Below, piece by piece: positions 13,042 to 23,699 of a stretch of 64,000 nt of DNA (positions within the stretch are counted from its first letter, which is position 1; the number at the start of each line of letters is the position of its first letter). The translations under genes and the position numbers were made by a program. Source of the stretch: Eumeta japonica (taxonomy: Eukaryota; Arthropoda; Insecta; Lepidoptera; Psychidae); assembly GCA_005406025.1 (NCBI GenBank), contig BGZK01000003.1, positions 682,001-746,000 on the forward strand. Reading direction: 5' to 3'. The notes under the pieces were generated by a model that was not told the DNA's origin, searched no databases, and saw only the letters and a list, made by a program, of their open reading frames with translations.

Positions 13042-13250
13042 AATACTAGAAATAAAAATAAACTACGTTTACATGTTAGTCGCTTACATAAGGCCGCGAA
13101 TTCATTTAGGGGGCTCTGTGTGCACATGATTAGTAAGATTCCTGAGGATATGCAAAATTTGTCCTTATACAAATTTAAAGTTTTTATTAAGTAAACACTT
13201 TGCAGAAAAAGGCATTATACAATCTCTCAATATTTAGAGAATAAATGAAC
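13042..13250 (+). pseudogene. Non-LTR retrotransposon (LINE) ORF2 C-terminal fragment
   Basis: In one plus frame the reading is NTRNKNKLRL, then a run containing NSFRGLCVHMISKIPEDM, QNLSLYKFKVFIK, a TAA stop, then HYTISQYLENK and a stop. This order fits the extreme C-terminus of insect Jockey-type LINE reverse transcriptases. In that family a 'YNTRNK...RL.KT..S....G..FYNKLP..I..L....FK..VK..L....YY...' segment closes ORF2. The protein does nothing here: the frame is broken and upstream RT motifs are missing. The minus-strand frame 12822-13172 is its shadow. Confidence 0.6.
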
Positions 13251-13289
13251 ATAACCAGCTTGACTTACTAGAGGTTTGTTTTTCTTGCA

Positions 13290-13400
13290 ATAGTTATATC
13301 CGTATATAAATACGGATGGAATCGATCATGCATCTTTCTACAAATATTTATAATATCATCCTTTTTTAGAACTTTACCAAAGTAACTATAACAAAAATAC
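13290..13400 (-). repeat. Three-copy motif, copy A
   Basis: On the minus strand the sequence reads TTTGGTAAAGTTCTAAAAAA, then GGATGATATTATAAATATTT and GAAAGATGCATGATCGATTC, followed by an 8-bp palindrome ATCCGTAT/ATACGGAT. Related segments are at 14.77-14.87 kb and 60.48-60.59 kb, both on the plus strand. Copy A lies in a 66-codon minus frame (13268-13468), with YFGKVL, ICRKMHDRFHP and YLYTDI in the shared part. The function is unknown. Confidence 0.6.
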
Positions 13401-13439
13401 ATTATTGAAAATATGCTTGTAAATAATATAAAACAATTT

Positions 13440-13565
13440 TGACATAATCTTAGTAAATGCTCGGCCAACCGACATAGCGAGGGTCGTGCCGGACGCCGCG
13501 CGTCGACGCGCCGCGAAGGGTGCCCCGGGCACGTGACAACTCGAATTTCCGCCTCATGTTCGGGC
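13440..13565. other. CpG-rich patch with a CACGTG site
   Basis: A dense CpG run (GCCGGACGCCGCGCGTCGAC, then GCGCCGCGAAGG) ends near a GGGCACGTGACAA E-box. It is surrounded by AT-rich DNA, has no open frame of interest and no recognised repeat. It is a candidate regulatory or conserved non-coding element; conservation is not testable here. Confidence 0.35.
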
Positions 13566-13797
13566 TATGCAATGTATTATTTTTAAATGATTTATGTAGT
13601 CACTTGCCTATAAATGAAACTTGATATTATCATGATGTAAACGTCGCCGAAGGTATTATGACACTAGTCTCTGATTTTCCACATGTGGTCCACTCACTAA
13701 ACTTTACATAAAAAGTCACTAAATAAACAGAACAAATATAGGCAAGTTATCGCGTAAACGATATTTCACGCAACTTACGGACTCGCAGGCAGCAGTG

Positions 13798-14245
13798 TCA
13801 CCTCTGCAAACCCCCGAAAAATAAATCATGTTTGCATATTCCACAGCAGTGCAAGGCATTTGTGCGGGACCGTTCCATCACACGGCCAGGGTGGAGAGCC
13901 GTTAGTGGGCTGTATTGCTGGACGTGAACCATGGAACCCCAACAGGGTAGAGAAACGCCGATCTTGCTAATGGTAGGGATCTTCCTCCTTGGATCCTTTC
14001 TTCTGAAGGTAACCAGTCGCATTGTTAGCTTGGATTGGAATGAATTTTTCGCATCTTGTGCCGGTTTATATTTTAATCCAGGGGGTATCTTCTCCACTAT
14101 AACTTTATACATGTATAACATCTTTGTTTTAATCTTTGCCAATGGGAGGCATCTTAATTATTTACGAACCAATCGCGTGCCCACCTTTTTGGGCCAATCA
14201 CAGTGCAGCAGATATCGCGTTACCTTCTCGGAACTCCCTCCGTAA
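13798..14245. other. GC-moderate segment with overlapping frames on both strands, unrecognised
   Basis: A 104-codon plus frame (13931-14245) and a 114-codon minus frame (13798-14142) overlap for about 210 bp. The plus frame starts in a good context (ACCATGG) and has a hydrophobic stretch ILLMVGIFLLGSFLL early on and another hydrophobic run later, so it could be read as a small membrane protein. The minus frame is basic with no domain. Neither resembles a known family, and both being open at once argues for chance or for a decayed repeat. I do not call either a gene. Confidence 0.3.
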
Positions 14246-14769
14246 ATAAAACTACAAATAATCGTATTGTATTTGACAACTTACAGATATATATACAAAT
14301 AAAAACATGAATTATAAATAAATATATATAAATAAAAATATGAAATATACGCCTAATATTGAAACGTAATACGGATTTCGGTCCCGGAAAATGGAGCATT
14401 CCCATTGATGGGCGGTGTTTGCGCATTTGATACCCTCGTCTTGCGCCACCTTGTCTACCTCGGTCCGATTTCTTATTTTCGATTCGTAATGCAAGAGATA
14501 TCTTGTACATGCTATTTCAAGGTTTTTTAGATTTAGTCGTGTCAGCATTGTTATTAAATAGTTAGACATTAATCACACACAATCTTAGTTTTAAAAACAC
14601 CAATATCGTAAACGGTCCATTCACAGACACTTGCGTGTGCTGGGCCTCTGATGACGTCGTGGGCGGGTTTGGTGGGTGAGGGAAGCGCATACTGCACGCT
14701 TCACCTATGGATGTATCTCGTGAGATTATACATTCACGTTTTAACTTATTTTTTTCAGGAACGGCTACT
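14246..14769. other. Nothing recognised
   Basis: The first part is AT-rich with TATAAATA runs. At 14.38-14.48 and 14.62-14.71 kb there are GC-richer patches without a supported frame. Confidence 0.4.
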
Positions 14770-14865
14770 TCAATGTCTATGGTTTTTTTGGCAAAGTTGT
14801 TCTAAAAAAGAAAGAGATTATGAATATTGCGGAAAGATGCATGATCAATTCCATATGGTAGGATT
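14770..14865 (+). repeat. Three-copy motif, copy B
   Basis: It reads TCTATGGTTTTTTTGGCAAA, GTTGTTCTAAAAAAG, then GATTATGAATATTGCGG, AAAGATGCATGATCAATTCC. It lines up with copies A (13.3 kb, minus) and C (60.5 kb, plus). It lies in a 72-codon plus frame (14651-14869) that translates the shared part as FFWQSC...KMHDQFH, a different frame from copy A at the start and the same one at the end (RKMHDRFH / GKMHDQFH). Confidence 0.6.
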
Positions 14866-14939
14866 GTAATTATAAATAATTTTGGTTAGAAAAGAGCTAC
14901 CGTCAAGTTTCTTACTAATTGTTCTTGAGGGATAACTAC

Positions 14940-15070
14940 CTTACGAATGAATGATAATTAAAAAAAAAGTAATAATGTTAAAATACTGTAAACTTTTTGA
15001 ATGTTATAACGTATATCATTTGTTATATTATAAACTGCCAAGTAAAGATATTTTGAATTTGAATTTCTTT
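14940..15070 (+). repeat. Possible LINE 3' tail ending in TTTGAATTTGAATTT
   Basis: The stretch ends ...AAAGATATTTTGAATTTGAATTT. Short TTTGAATTTGAA-type terminal repeats are typical of insect LINE 3' ends. No coding end was found next to it, so this is a weak call. Confidence 0.35.
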
Positions 15071-15429
15071 TCATATACAACAACATTCTTTCTTTTGCTG
15101 GAATTCGGTAAAACTCTCTGAATTGATGCACTGGGAACTCAATATGTCTCAGTGTCTGATCTGATTCCTCTTGATGCGCCAACCGATTCCTGAATAGAAA
15201 GTTTGTACGTTCTTTTCTGCTAAAACATAAACTCTTTTGAAAATTTCTTAATACCAGCGGATCTGTAATTTAACTTTCGAAATGCGGTATCTTATTTATA
15301 TACTGTGGTTATTCTTTGAGAACAAGTTTTGAGGTGAGTAAATCTTAACCAAGTTATCTATAACATATGATCAATCCTGAAAATTAACGTAACCCTTTCA
15401 TGTTTTAGAGTATTTCCAATTCTGAAAAA

Positions 15430-16900
15430 GTTTTAAGCTATCACGGTTCAGAACAAAACCCAAATCTGGTACCTCATGTCTTAATACCTTCACTTTATGA
15501 CAACAAATTTTATATTTAGCCGTTTTTGAAATACGGTTTGACCTTTCCTTCTTTGCAAAACTAAACTAAGCAAACCTCTTAAAATATGAAATGTGTCACC
15601 AAACAAATATATATCGTCTACACATATAATATCATGTTATATTTCAGCTAATATAAAATGTGCTTAGCTCATTTTCAATACAAAAAGTACTAAAACAAAT
15701 TCGAAAAATCCATTAAGAGTTACAGACGTTGTCCTATATTTGTCTCCTTCCACTATCTTTGTCTGCTAGTAGCCCAATATCAAATTCAGAGTCACGGACT
15801 ACTCTGTGGAATTCAAATAAATGTTCATTGTCATCGGATATCCAGGAGAAGTCCGTATTTCTTATTTAATTTTTAATGATCTACATAAAATCTCCGTGCG
15901 CGATCTAGTTTCTTAACCAGTATGACTGGATATGAATAATTACATCTTGACGGTGCTGTGTTGTATCTTTTACTTGCTCGTATACCATATCTTTCCATCT
16001 TGGCGACATCCAATAAGAATCTTACTAATGAAAGCTCAACCGTCGTTTGGATAGATACCCACGACAACGCATACCTATATGCCTTATATTGGCTTAATTG
16101 TCCCGATTTGATTAGTTAATTGTTGCTCGAATTCTGCGCATAGCGCTGTCATTCTACGTCGTTCCTTAATAGATAATATTTTCATAATATATAATCGGTT
16201 CATTCTGTCATTTTTATTTATACATACCGTCTTACTTGAGTTCATTGAACCGCTTCTATTACGAGCCAATATGTAAAAATTTGTTGCTGCTGGGCTCATT
16301 TTTTTTCAAATCGAATGCCTTATCCTCATTTTTTATCAAATAGCATCTGCATAATATCGCGTTCAAAGTCTATGATCATGAGATTTTTCCTTAAAGAACT
16401 GTGTCCAATATCATTGAACCTTTCAAACCTTACAGAACATCATACTTGTTTAAATTCAACTCTCCTAATATTGCACTTTAAGGCAACTAATCACACAAAC
16501 TTCATGACATCGTCACTCTCATTGCGCAAAGCCACTATGGATTTCCCAGAATAATTATGTTACTTTCGTCCATTAATCCTATACTTACATATGATACATT
16601 AGCCTCAGTGTCCACTAATGCACCTCTTGTATTACCCCTAAAGTTTATTTGCATGTAGTTCCACACTGCCCGACGTTTTACACCTTCGGACGACGGCGTG
16701 CGCCCGCTCACATCGCAAACATCTACGGCCACAGTCGTCCTGCGTTTGGACTGTATGATGTCTGTTTTGATCACCGTTTTTTTCATAGACAATATTATGG
16801 GATCGCGGGGATGCACCTTGTTCGCCACCCGTCGTCGACGTCTTCGGATACGCCATCTGCATCTGCTATTGTGTCGTATCTAAAGTGCAATGTTTAACAA
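15430..16900 (-). pseudogene. Ty3/gypsy LTR-retrotransposon pol pseudogene (protease and reverse transcriptase)
   Basis: On the minus strand the order is protease then reverse transcriptase, as in Ty3/gypsy pol. Near 16.60 kb is ALVDTEANVSYVS, the aspartic-protease site ALVDTG(A) with the invariant glycine replaced by E. At 15.91-15.97 kb is NYSYPVILVKK followed by RRFYVDH, matching the 'SPV.LVKKKDG..RFCVDYR' RT block. Near 15.75 kb comes a GYWQ-type block (W now a stop) with DKYRTT and NGFFEF. At about 15.62 kb is CVDDIYLF, the YVDD catalytic box. Several stops and frame changes separate these blocks. RNase H, integrase and LTRs were not found. The open minus frames 15873-16067, 16084-16299 and 16535-16828 are its surviving pieces; plus frames there are shadows. 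It is inactive. Confidence 0.85.
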
Positions 16901-16981
16901 ATCGCACTGTCCTCCTTGTAGTTACTTTTATGTTTTAACACTGATGCTTTGAAGTATTTCATCTAATAGAAACGGTGCACA

Positions 16982-17395
16982 CTAAAATTCTTCACAGCGG
17001 TTCATTAAGATTCGCTCATAAATGTCGAAATAAGTCTTTTCGTCTTTAACTACGGTCTTTTTGACCAGTACTATCAATTCAGACACAAAAATTAAAATGC
17101 CTATTTTTGTTTCGTACAAGACAAAAAATAACATAAATAAAAATGATTTAAAAATATTAAATAATTGAATATAATATAAAATACCATATTTAAAATCACC
17201 CATGTAATTCGGTTACACCATCACACATGTGAGCCTTAGTCATAAATTTAATGCAGCATTTCTATGCATATCACCCCTCATTGCTGCGCATGCTTCGAAA
17301 TCGGCGCTTGTCAATAGTTCTTCAAAATCTTCGCTGGGAGTTCTTTCGATCGTATGTACTTTAACATGATTATGCTTTGGATGTCCTAGATCCAT
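16982..17395 (-). other. Possible upstream (gag-side) remnant with a 51-codon frame
   Basis: Upstream of the gypsy protease on the same strand, a minus frame starts at an ATG at 17395 and stops at 17240. It begins MDLGHPKHNHVKVHTIERTP and continues with SEDFEELLTSADFEACAAM. It uses mixed codons and looks protein-like rather than AT noise. A second minus frame (16982-17203) has an AT-driven hydrophobic start and ends KTYFDIYERILMNRCEEF. Position and strand suggest gag or leader sequence of the element, but I see no zinc knuckle and no family match. It may instead be unrelated. Confidence 0.3.
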
Positions 17396-20300
17396 ACTGA
17401 AATCTTACCATTCTTCAACTTATTTCTTTCATTAAAAAACAGTGATTTTTATATCACAACAAATCTAAAATTGTCATAGATAGGTGGCACAACTCCACCA
17501 AAATATAAAGGTTTACTTTCGTGCAGTCTATTGTTTGGAATCATAAATCTGGCTAACTGTAATCAATATGTATATTACATTTCATTTCATTTTTAAGACA
17601 ACAATATAAAAGTCTTTACTGTGACTTCTGCCTTCTCTTGTCGTATATATATTATACCCATGTCAAATCTGTCATCCGTTCAAACGAAGAATATTCAACG
17701 ACCTCCTTATAATATGGCGGCATACTTTTTAATGATTCTGTATTGAATATATTGTATAATTCCATTAAATATTAAAAATGTACATTTCATTATTAGGGTC
17801 TTTGCCTTAATCTAATTTTAAACTCACTTTCAACAAAAAATCCCTTCCAAAAGGAATTTTGATTCTAAAATTAATTTGTAAAAGTGTTTTTTTTCTAAAA
17901 TGTGAATTTAAAAGGAGACTGTGGAAAAAGAGGTCAGTGTAATGTTTGGTCACGAGCAACAACGTTATCGTTGCTTATGGCAAAACAAAAAGCAATTAAT
18001 TTCGAAAATCGATGAAGCCTCGCTGGCGAATCGAGATACTGGCCCAGTTCGGCCCTGTCGAGGAATCCTTTTATCCGTTTACAATTTCAGCCTTTCAGAT
18101 CGAGTAAACTTTCGGAATAGCCGAAAAAAAAAATAAGGACACAATTTTTCCAGCAGTAAAACGATAATACCCGCAGTAAATACGCACACTGAGCCTTCTA
18201 TTTCTTATTATTGTAAGAAGCCACATTTTTATTTTGCAGATTTCAGAGAGAAAGCCAAGAAACCTTTTCACGGAGAGTCGGTACATTAGAAAAATGCCGT
18301 CGGTATCCACTTGTCACGAACCCCTATTTCATAAAAATACGAATTAACCATCTATTCTCACTACTCGTTATATTCATATTGTTGGCTCGAAGTATGTTAT
18401 CCTTTTCGTTTTTTTTTTCGACATTTTCTGTGACTCATTATAAGCTTATACTTATATTCGAAGAGATAGTAAAATTGTGTCCTTTGTTTGAAAGTAAGGA
18501 ATATGAAATCATTAGAATTAAATTAAGCAAAAGCACCTGTCTCACAGAATTTTCTCTGACTTGGAGAAAGTTTGAAAATAGCAGTTAAAGTTTGATGTTG
18601 CTGGTATCCTTAATATTACAATTGGAAATATTTGCATATACGTCGAGAATTTTTAAGGAATATCAAAAAGTATATTTTCGTCTGGAATCGTATGTTATAT
18701 ATTAAATAGTATTGTATATCGAAGGAGCGGAAGGGTCTTAAGAAAGAGATGGGCGTATAATGATAGAAATGAGAACGAAATTGGAATGGATATTGCGCAA
18801 AATCCAAGATTTTCCAACAAAGCAACACCTATTATCAGATATTTTAGTGTTCGGCTGCTTTGATAAGTTTTAAATTTTTATTAATGCCTTTTCGGTGTTA
18901 ATCAAATAACCGATGCAGACTATAACCATCATGAACCATTTTGCGATTAAGTACGACCAATTTTTATTGTAAAAACATTGTCCCTTACATTGTCTTAGAC
19001 ATCCACATAAAAGTCGCGTGTTTTATCGTCTCGTCTATCGGAATAATGCTAAAGAATGATACAAGATGTATAATTACATAATTACGAAGTGGGTGTCATG
19101 GGCGTATCTAGGCAGTATCGAGGAAGGAGTGAAGCATTGGAATTGAATTTTCCTAGCGCCGGACCCACCTTTTATGATTCAAAAGCCTTATCGACATGAA
19201 ATACTAATCAACAATCAATCTTCGTGCCATAAAAGCTCTTAAGTTATCTTAAAATCATATAGCCTGATATGAGATCCATCGTAGTTTTTTTTTGCATACA
19301 TATAAAAAAAGTATCACGTAGAAAAATTTGATATAAGATATTCTTATAAAACGACGAAAAAAAATTTTAATATGAAAAGCCAAAAATCTTCTAGAAACAG
19401 ACTCTCGATTGAGATTTTTTGTACGTTAAAAAAGTCTAATTTCTCCGATAAACACTATAAATTTAAATTATTACAATCAAAGCCATATTTTGTTTTGAGT
19501 ATAAAATTAGCCTCCCTTGTATAACGTGTTTCGTAACATCTTTTTTTTTTCTTAATTGCTAACTTTGTGGTTTAGGAGTCTCATTTTTACTTAGAACAAG
19601 ATGTTTTTCCGACTTAAAGGCAAAGTACATAAAAGGAAAAAATATAAATTGTAACCGTATAAGTTTAAGATTTGACGTATAATGTATGAATGACACTAAT
19701 TTACAATGTAGCTGTTGCCGGGGAAATTTTAACTGTTGTTGGCTATACATGGCATGTTCAGTTCAAATATATTAAAAGTAGAATTTAGCGATCAGCACTA
19801 GTTTATGAGTTTCCAATATTTACGGTCAAAAAAAGTTTGGAAAATCTACTAAGAAAAATTTTATTAAAAAATTACAGACATACATCAAACGTATATAGCA
19901 AAAATGATTTGGATCGTTTACACAACTTTTTCTTGAGGTACCATATTGCGGAAACTTTAAAAACTAATGTGATGAAAATAAAACACGCACATTATCAACA
20001 AATAAAAACATTTAAATGATGAAAATTAACAATAAAATCATATGAGCTGCACAAAAACTTCTAAGGGCAGATCTGAATATAACACGTCATAAGTAAATAA
20101 AAACTATTAATGAAGTTCATGGTAAGAGATAGAAATTAAAATTTTGTCAACTATTGCAGTCTATCGGGTCTTAGGACTTTTTCTTTTACTGCCTTATTTC
20201 ATTTTGTGTGGCTTAAAATAGTTGAATTATGTAGAAATCTCTACTTTGGTTTACTTTTTGGCAACATCTAAACTATATCCTAATGACTTGACTGAATGAC

Positions 20301-21253
20301 TGGCTAGATTATAATGATTAAAGGTTATGGAAATAAACATTTTATAAGTATTACAAAATATTATTTGAACGTTTATTTGTAGCAAGTTATATGTTTTATT
20401 TTTTTTTATTTTCTTCAATGATATTTAATAACATATACGCATATAAGCTGATTCGAAACCATATTTGATATTTATATATCGATATTTGTAATAAGCATTT
20501 GAATATTTTAAAATTATTTATTTGACTGAATTCTCACTTGCACTTGTTCACTAACTTATTGAAAAAAAAAATTGAATTTCCTATCGACAAAAAAGTATCA
20601 TTTACAGAAAGATATCTACATTATTAATCGAAGAATAAATCCAATTTTTGTTTTCGTTAATCACGTTCTTGACCGGATTAATAAATTATTTTGTTACAAG
20701 TTTATAATTGTTAATAGAGTTTATTTAAAAATATAGTCTTCAATTGAGATATTTTTAAATTTCTGATGAGAAACGATTGTTTCTTGATCGAAATATCTAT
20801 ATAAAATATTAATTTTCGTGTAATCCAAGTTTTTATCTAATCTTCAACCATTACTGTCTCGTCCGCACGTTGATGTTACATTAACTAGAAAAGTTATTGA
20901 AAGTATACTTTATACGGTGACCGGTTTCGGTGATTCGAATTCATAGAAATATATCTCCATTGTATTCTTCTGGGATCTTGAAGTAATCTAGTAATTAACG
21001 CAGAATCCTAGTATTACCGCAGTCGAGCCATCTACTGGGTAACTGTACCAAAACGAAAGTTCGCGACATGTAACGTATCCGCGAGAGGCGTCAGGGATAA
21101 TTGGTGTTTGTAACACGCGCAATAAACCGTCCTAACGAGCCCGTACACTCAGCTTCTATTTTGATTGCTTTTTCTCGAATAAGGTCCTCATTTATTTCCA
21201 CTTTTATAGCATTGAGACGATATCTACTGCCTGTAAATTTTCACACGGACGAT
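17396..21253. other. Long stretch without a recognised gene
   Basis: Mostly AT-rich background. A GC-richer block at about 17.93-18.13 kb contains CAATTAATTTCGAAAATCGA and has a 71-codon plus frame without a match; it could be a conserved non-coding element. A block at 19.09-19.17 kb (ATGGGCGTATCTAGGCAG) resembles a decayed dispersed repeat. At 20.88-21.18 kb composition is balanced but no frame or motif is convincing. The frames at 18379-18828 and 19559-20019 are AT-driven. Confidence 0.45.
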
Positions 21254-21288
21254 TTCTTTTAAACTTTCTCCTTAAAAGTTTAAAAGAA
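21254..21288. repeat. Perfect 13-bp hairpin
   Basis: TTCTTTTAAACTT at 21254-21266 pairs exactly with 21276-21288, with the 9-base loop TCTCCTTAA. It is AT-rich; no context suggests a function. Confidence 0.8.
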
Positions 21289-21599
21289 TTTTCAGTTTAA
21301 AATATTAAAAAATATTTAAAATATTGAAATTATTGAGCACATATAAATGAGAGCATTAAATTGTATTAGTGTATTTTATTTAAGTAATCTTAGTTACTTA
21401 TAATAAAAGTTGTAGCTAGTGTTTTATTAAATATATCATCAGGATAAATTCAGACAATACCTACAAACAGTTTTTACGAGAATGATCATACAAATTGTTT
21501 TTCATTAAGTAATTAATTGTAATTATTCATTATAAAACTCAAAGAAGTGATGATGACTTCTGGAATTTCCTAAGTTCTTCCTTTATTATGTAAAAGTTG

Positions 21600-21775
21600 T
21601 TTCGAAGAGGGCGATTGTACGCCGGCGTATTATGACGCACAGTCGGCGTACGCGTACGCAAAGAGGGGGAATCACAGTTTTATGTCCCACGACGGCCGCT
21701 TATGAGCACCAACCTCCGACATTAAACCTAGTTTGTCACGCGCGGCGCGTCGCACTCCTGCTGCAACATAAAACA
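21600..21775. other. CpG-rich island
   Basis: Dense CpG sequence (GTACGCCGGCGTATTATGAC, GGCGTACGCGTACGC, then CACGCGCGGCGCGTCGC) in AT-rich surroundings. A 75-codon plus frame (21632-21859) covers it without any recognisable domain. Candidate regulatory or conserved non-coding DNA. Confidence 0.35.
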
Positions 21776-22659
21776 ATACTGGATGAACAAAATATCAGCT
21801 GGTACACAAAGAGAAATTTATATTCCTTTGTGTTTGTCAAATATTTAATTAACATATAATCGAGCACAGTTTCAGGTGCTGTTATTTTTAAAACGTAAGG
21901 AACGTATAGAATTTCACACTTCGGTTTTTCAGATCGACGTGTTAAATGCTCTTAACATGGCATACGTCTCACTCAACATCAGTTGATGATCGCAAAGTTT
22001 CATAATGTATCTTGTGCTCGAGAAATTTAAAAAATTTAATAGAGAAGAAATAACTCTTACTCATAGGTACGTCGTACGTCTAGACTAGTCGTAGAAATTC
22101 TATTTGAGGAATATTTTAATTTTAATTTAATCCTTACTACAGACACAGGCGGGGCAGCAGACCCGGCTTTGAGTGTTCAAAGTGTTCAAAGAGACAGTTT
22201 TAATTCGATGCACTTATTCATTACAAACGAAAAATGACGGGATCCAGCTATGACGCATGGATTTTAAGAGTTTATTTCTTTTTTTGGAATTCTAATGCTA
22301 TAAACTACGAAGTTTACCTATCGAAAATTGCTGCAATTTTGATAATTCATAAATTTACCAAAAAAAAATAAATTTCTAGAAATGTCACTGAAATATACAA
22401 GTATCGGGATTTTTAAATGTCCATCTCAATCAATTAATGATTGACATAGTTTGTGAGGTTGTTTATAAAGAATATGAATTTGAAAATACATTTGAAATTG
22501 GCAGAAGCTCCAAATAGTAGCATATATGAAAGAAACTTTAAATAGTACAAATATACCATTTTTCATGTGAAATGATTTCCCACCCACTTATGTTAAATAA
22601 TAATTGTTATAAAACAATATAATTTTTTTTTCTAATATAACAATCATATTAACTAATTA
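21776..22659. other. Nothing recognised
   Basis: AT-rich. Only a local direct repeat, (A)GTGTTCAAAGTGTTCAAAGA, at about 22.17-22.2 kb was noticed. Confidence 0.45.
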
Positions 22660-22700
22660 TCGCGCCATTTTCGTTTTCGTTGATAACGGTAATGGCGCGA
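22660..22700. repeat. GC-rich perfect 10-bp hairpin
   Basis: TCGCGCCATT (22660-22669) and AATGGCGCGA (22691-22700) are exact reverse complements around a 21-base spacer. It is a short island of CpG in AT-rich DNA, possibly a palindromic protein-binding site. Confidence 0.8.
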
Positions 22701-23212
22701 GGTGGAGCTAACTCCTTTACATTGTAAACATACTCTCGCACAATTTAAGCTACTTTCTCTACATCCCCAAGGATAGCGACACTCAGTTTTATAATAATGA
22801 AAATCATTTTTAACAAATTTTCATTGATTCATTACCTCTAATGATACATCTAACCGGTATTAGTGAATTACCTCTTTTTTTCCCATTCGAATTCTTTTGG
22901 TAACTTTTCATGTCCCATCCACAACTGTGTTTGTAAGTAAATATACCTGCTGAAATATCATCGAGTGTAGGTGTTAAGTCAAGTTTACATAGGTGTTTTT
23001 ATTTGCAGCCTTAAGGAGCGATCGGTATCGAAAACTAATTATATTTTTTTCATATCTAGGAGTAATACCAATATTCATGAAATGGGCGATAGCAAAATAT
23101 TAGTGACAGAACTTTCATAAGTAAAGATAGCAGCACTTTATATAACAGTACTATCGTCGTACAATTTGTCAAATTTATTTCACCCTTTTTATAAAATGCT
23201 GAAACTGTATCA

Positions 23213-23255
23213 CATCCTATCAGTATCTGTAATACTTACAGATACTGATAGGATG
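23213..23255. repeat. Perfect 20-bp hairpin with 3-base loop
   Basis: CATCCTATCAGTATCTGTAA at 23213-23232 is exactly complementary to 23236-23255, with TAC between. A perfect 20-bp fold-back with a 3-base loop suggests recent origin by template switching, since drift would have introduced mismatches. No transposon ends were recognised beside it. Confidence 0.9.
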
Positions 23256-23699
23256 GATTACTCATCCCTTCTCTCTCTATTACCACTCCACCCCGCCAAT
23301 GCATAGTATATACTCATGAATTCATGGACAAGCACGTGGCTAATATTCACATTATAGATACATTTTACTCGTGAGTAGTCACGTTTATTTTCATATAATT
23401 TCAAATCGTCAAAACAATAATAAATATAGTAACAATGGCAAGTGAACTAACAAGTGACTTGAATGCAATAGACAGTGATAATAGTGGGAAATTATTCTAT
23501 TTCTATGTAATTTTGTGTTGTTAAACAAAAATAAAGAGACATATTTTGTTATTTTAGTTGATAATTTTAATTACGATTTTTTTTTATTTTACATAATTTA
23601 TTTTATTTCCTAAAATACTGAATTTCCTAAATACTTTCCTGTACTTAAATAAAAACTAATCAGCAAAATTTAAGAGAAAAATCAAGAAAACCTACATAA

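Noticed and set aside
13931..14245. 104-codon plus frame with a good start context and hydrophobic stretches, a possible small membrane protein
   Set aside because: A 114-codon frame is open on the other strand over much of the same DNA, no family is recognised, and nothing nearby supports a gene. Kept only as an unrecognised segment.
16649..16897. Plus-strand frames of 61-82 codons
   Set aside because: They are shadows of the gypsy protease-side frame on the minus strand.
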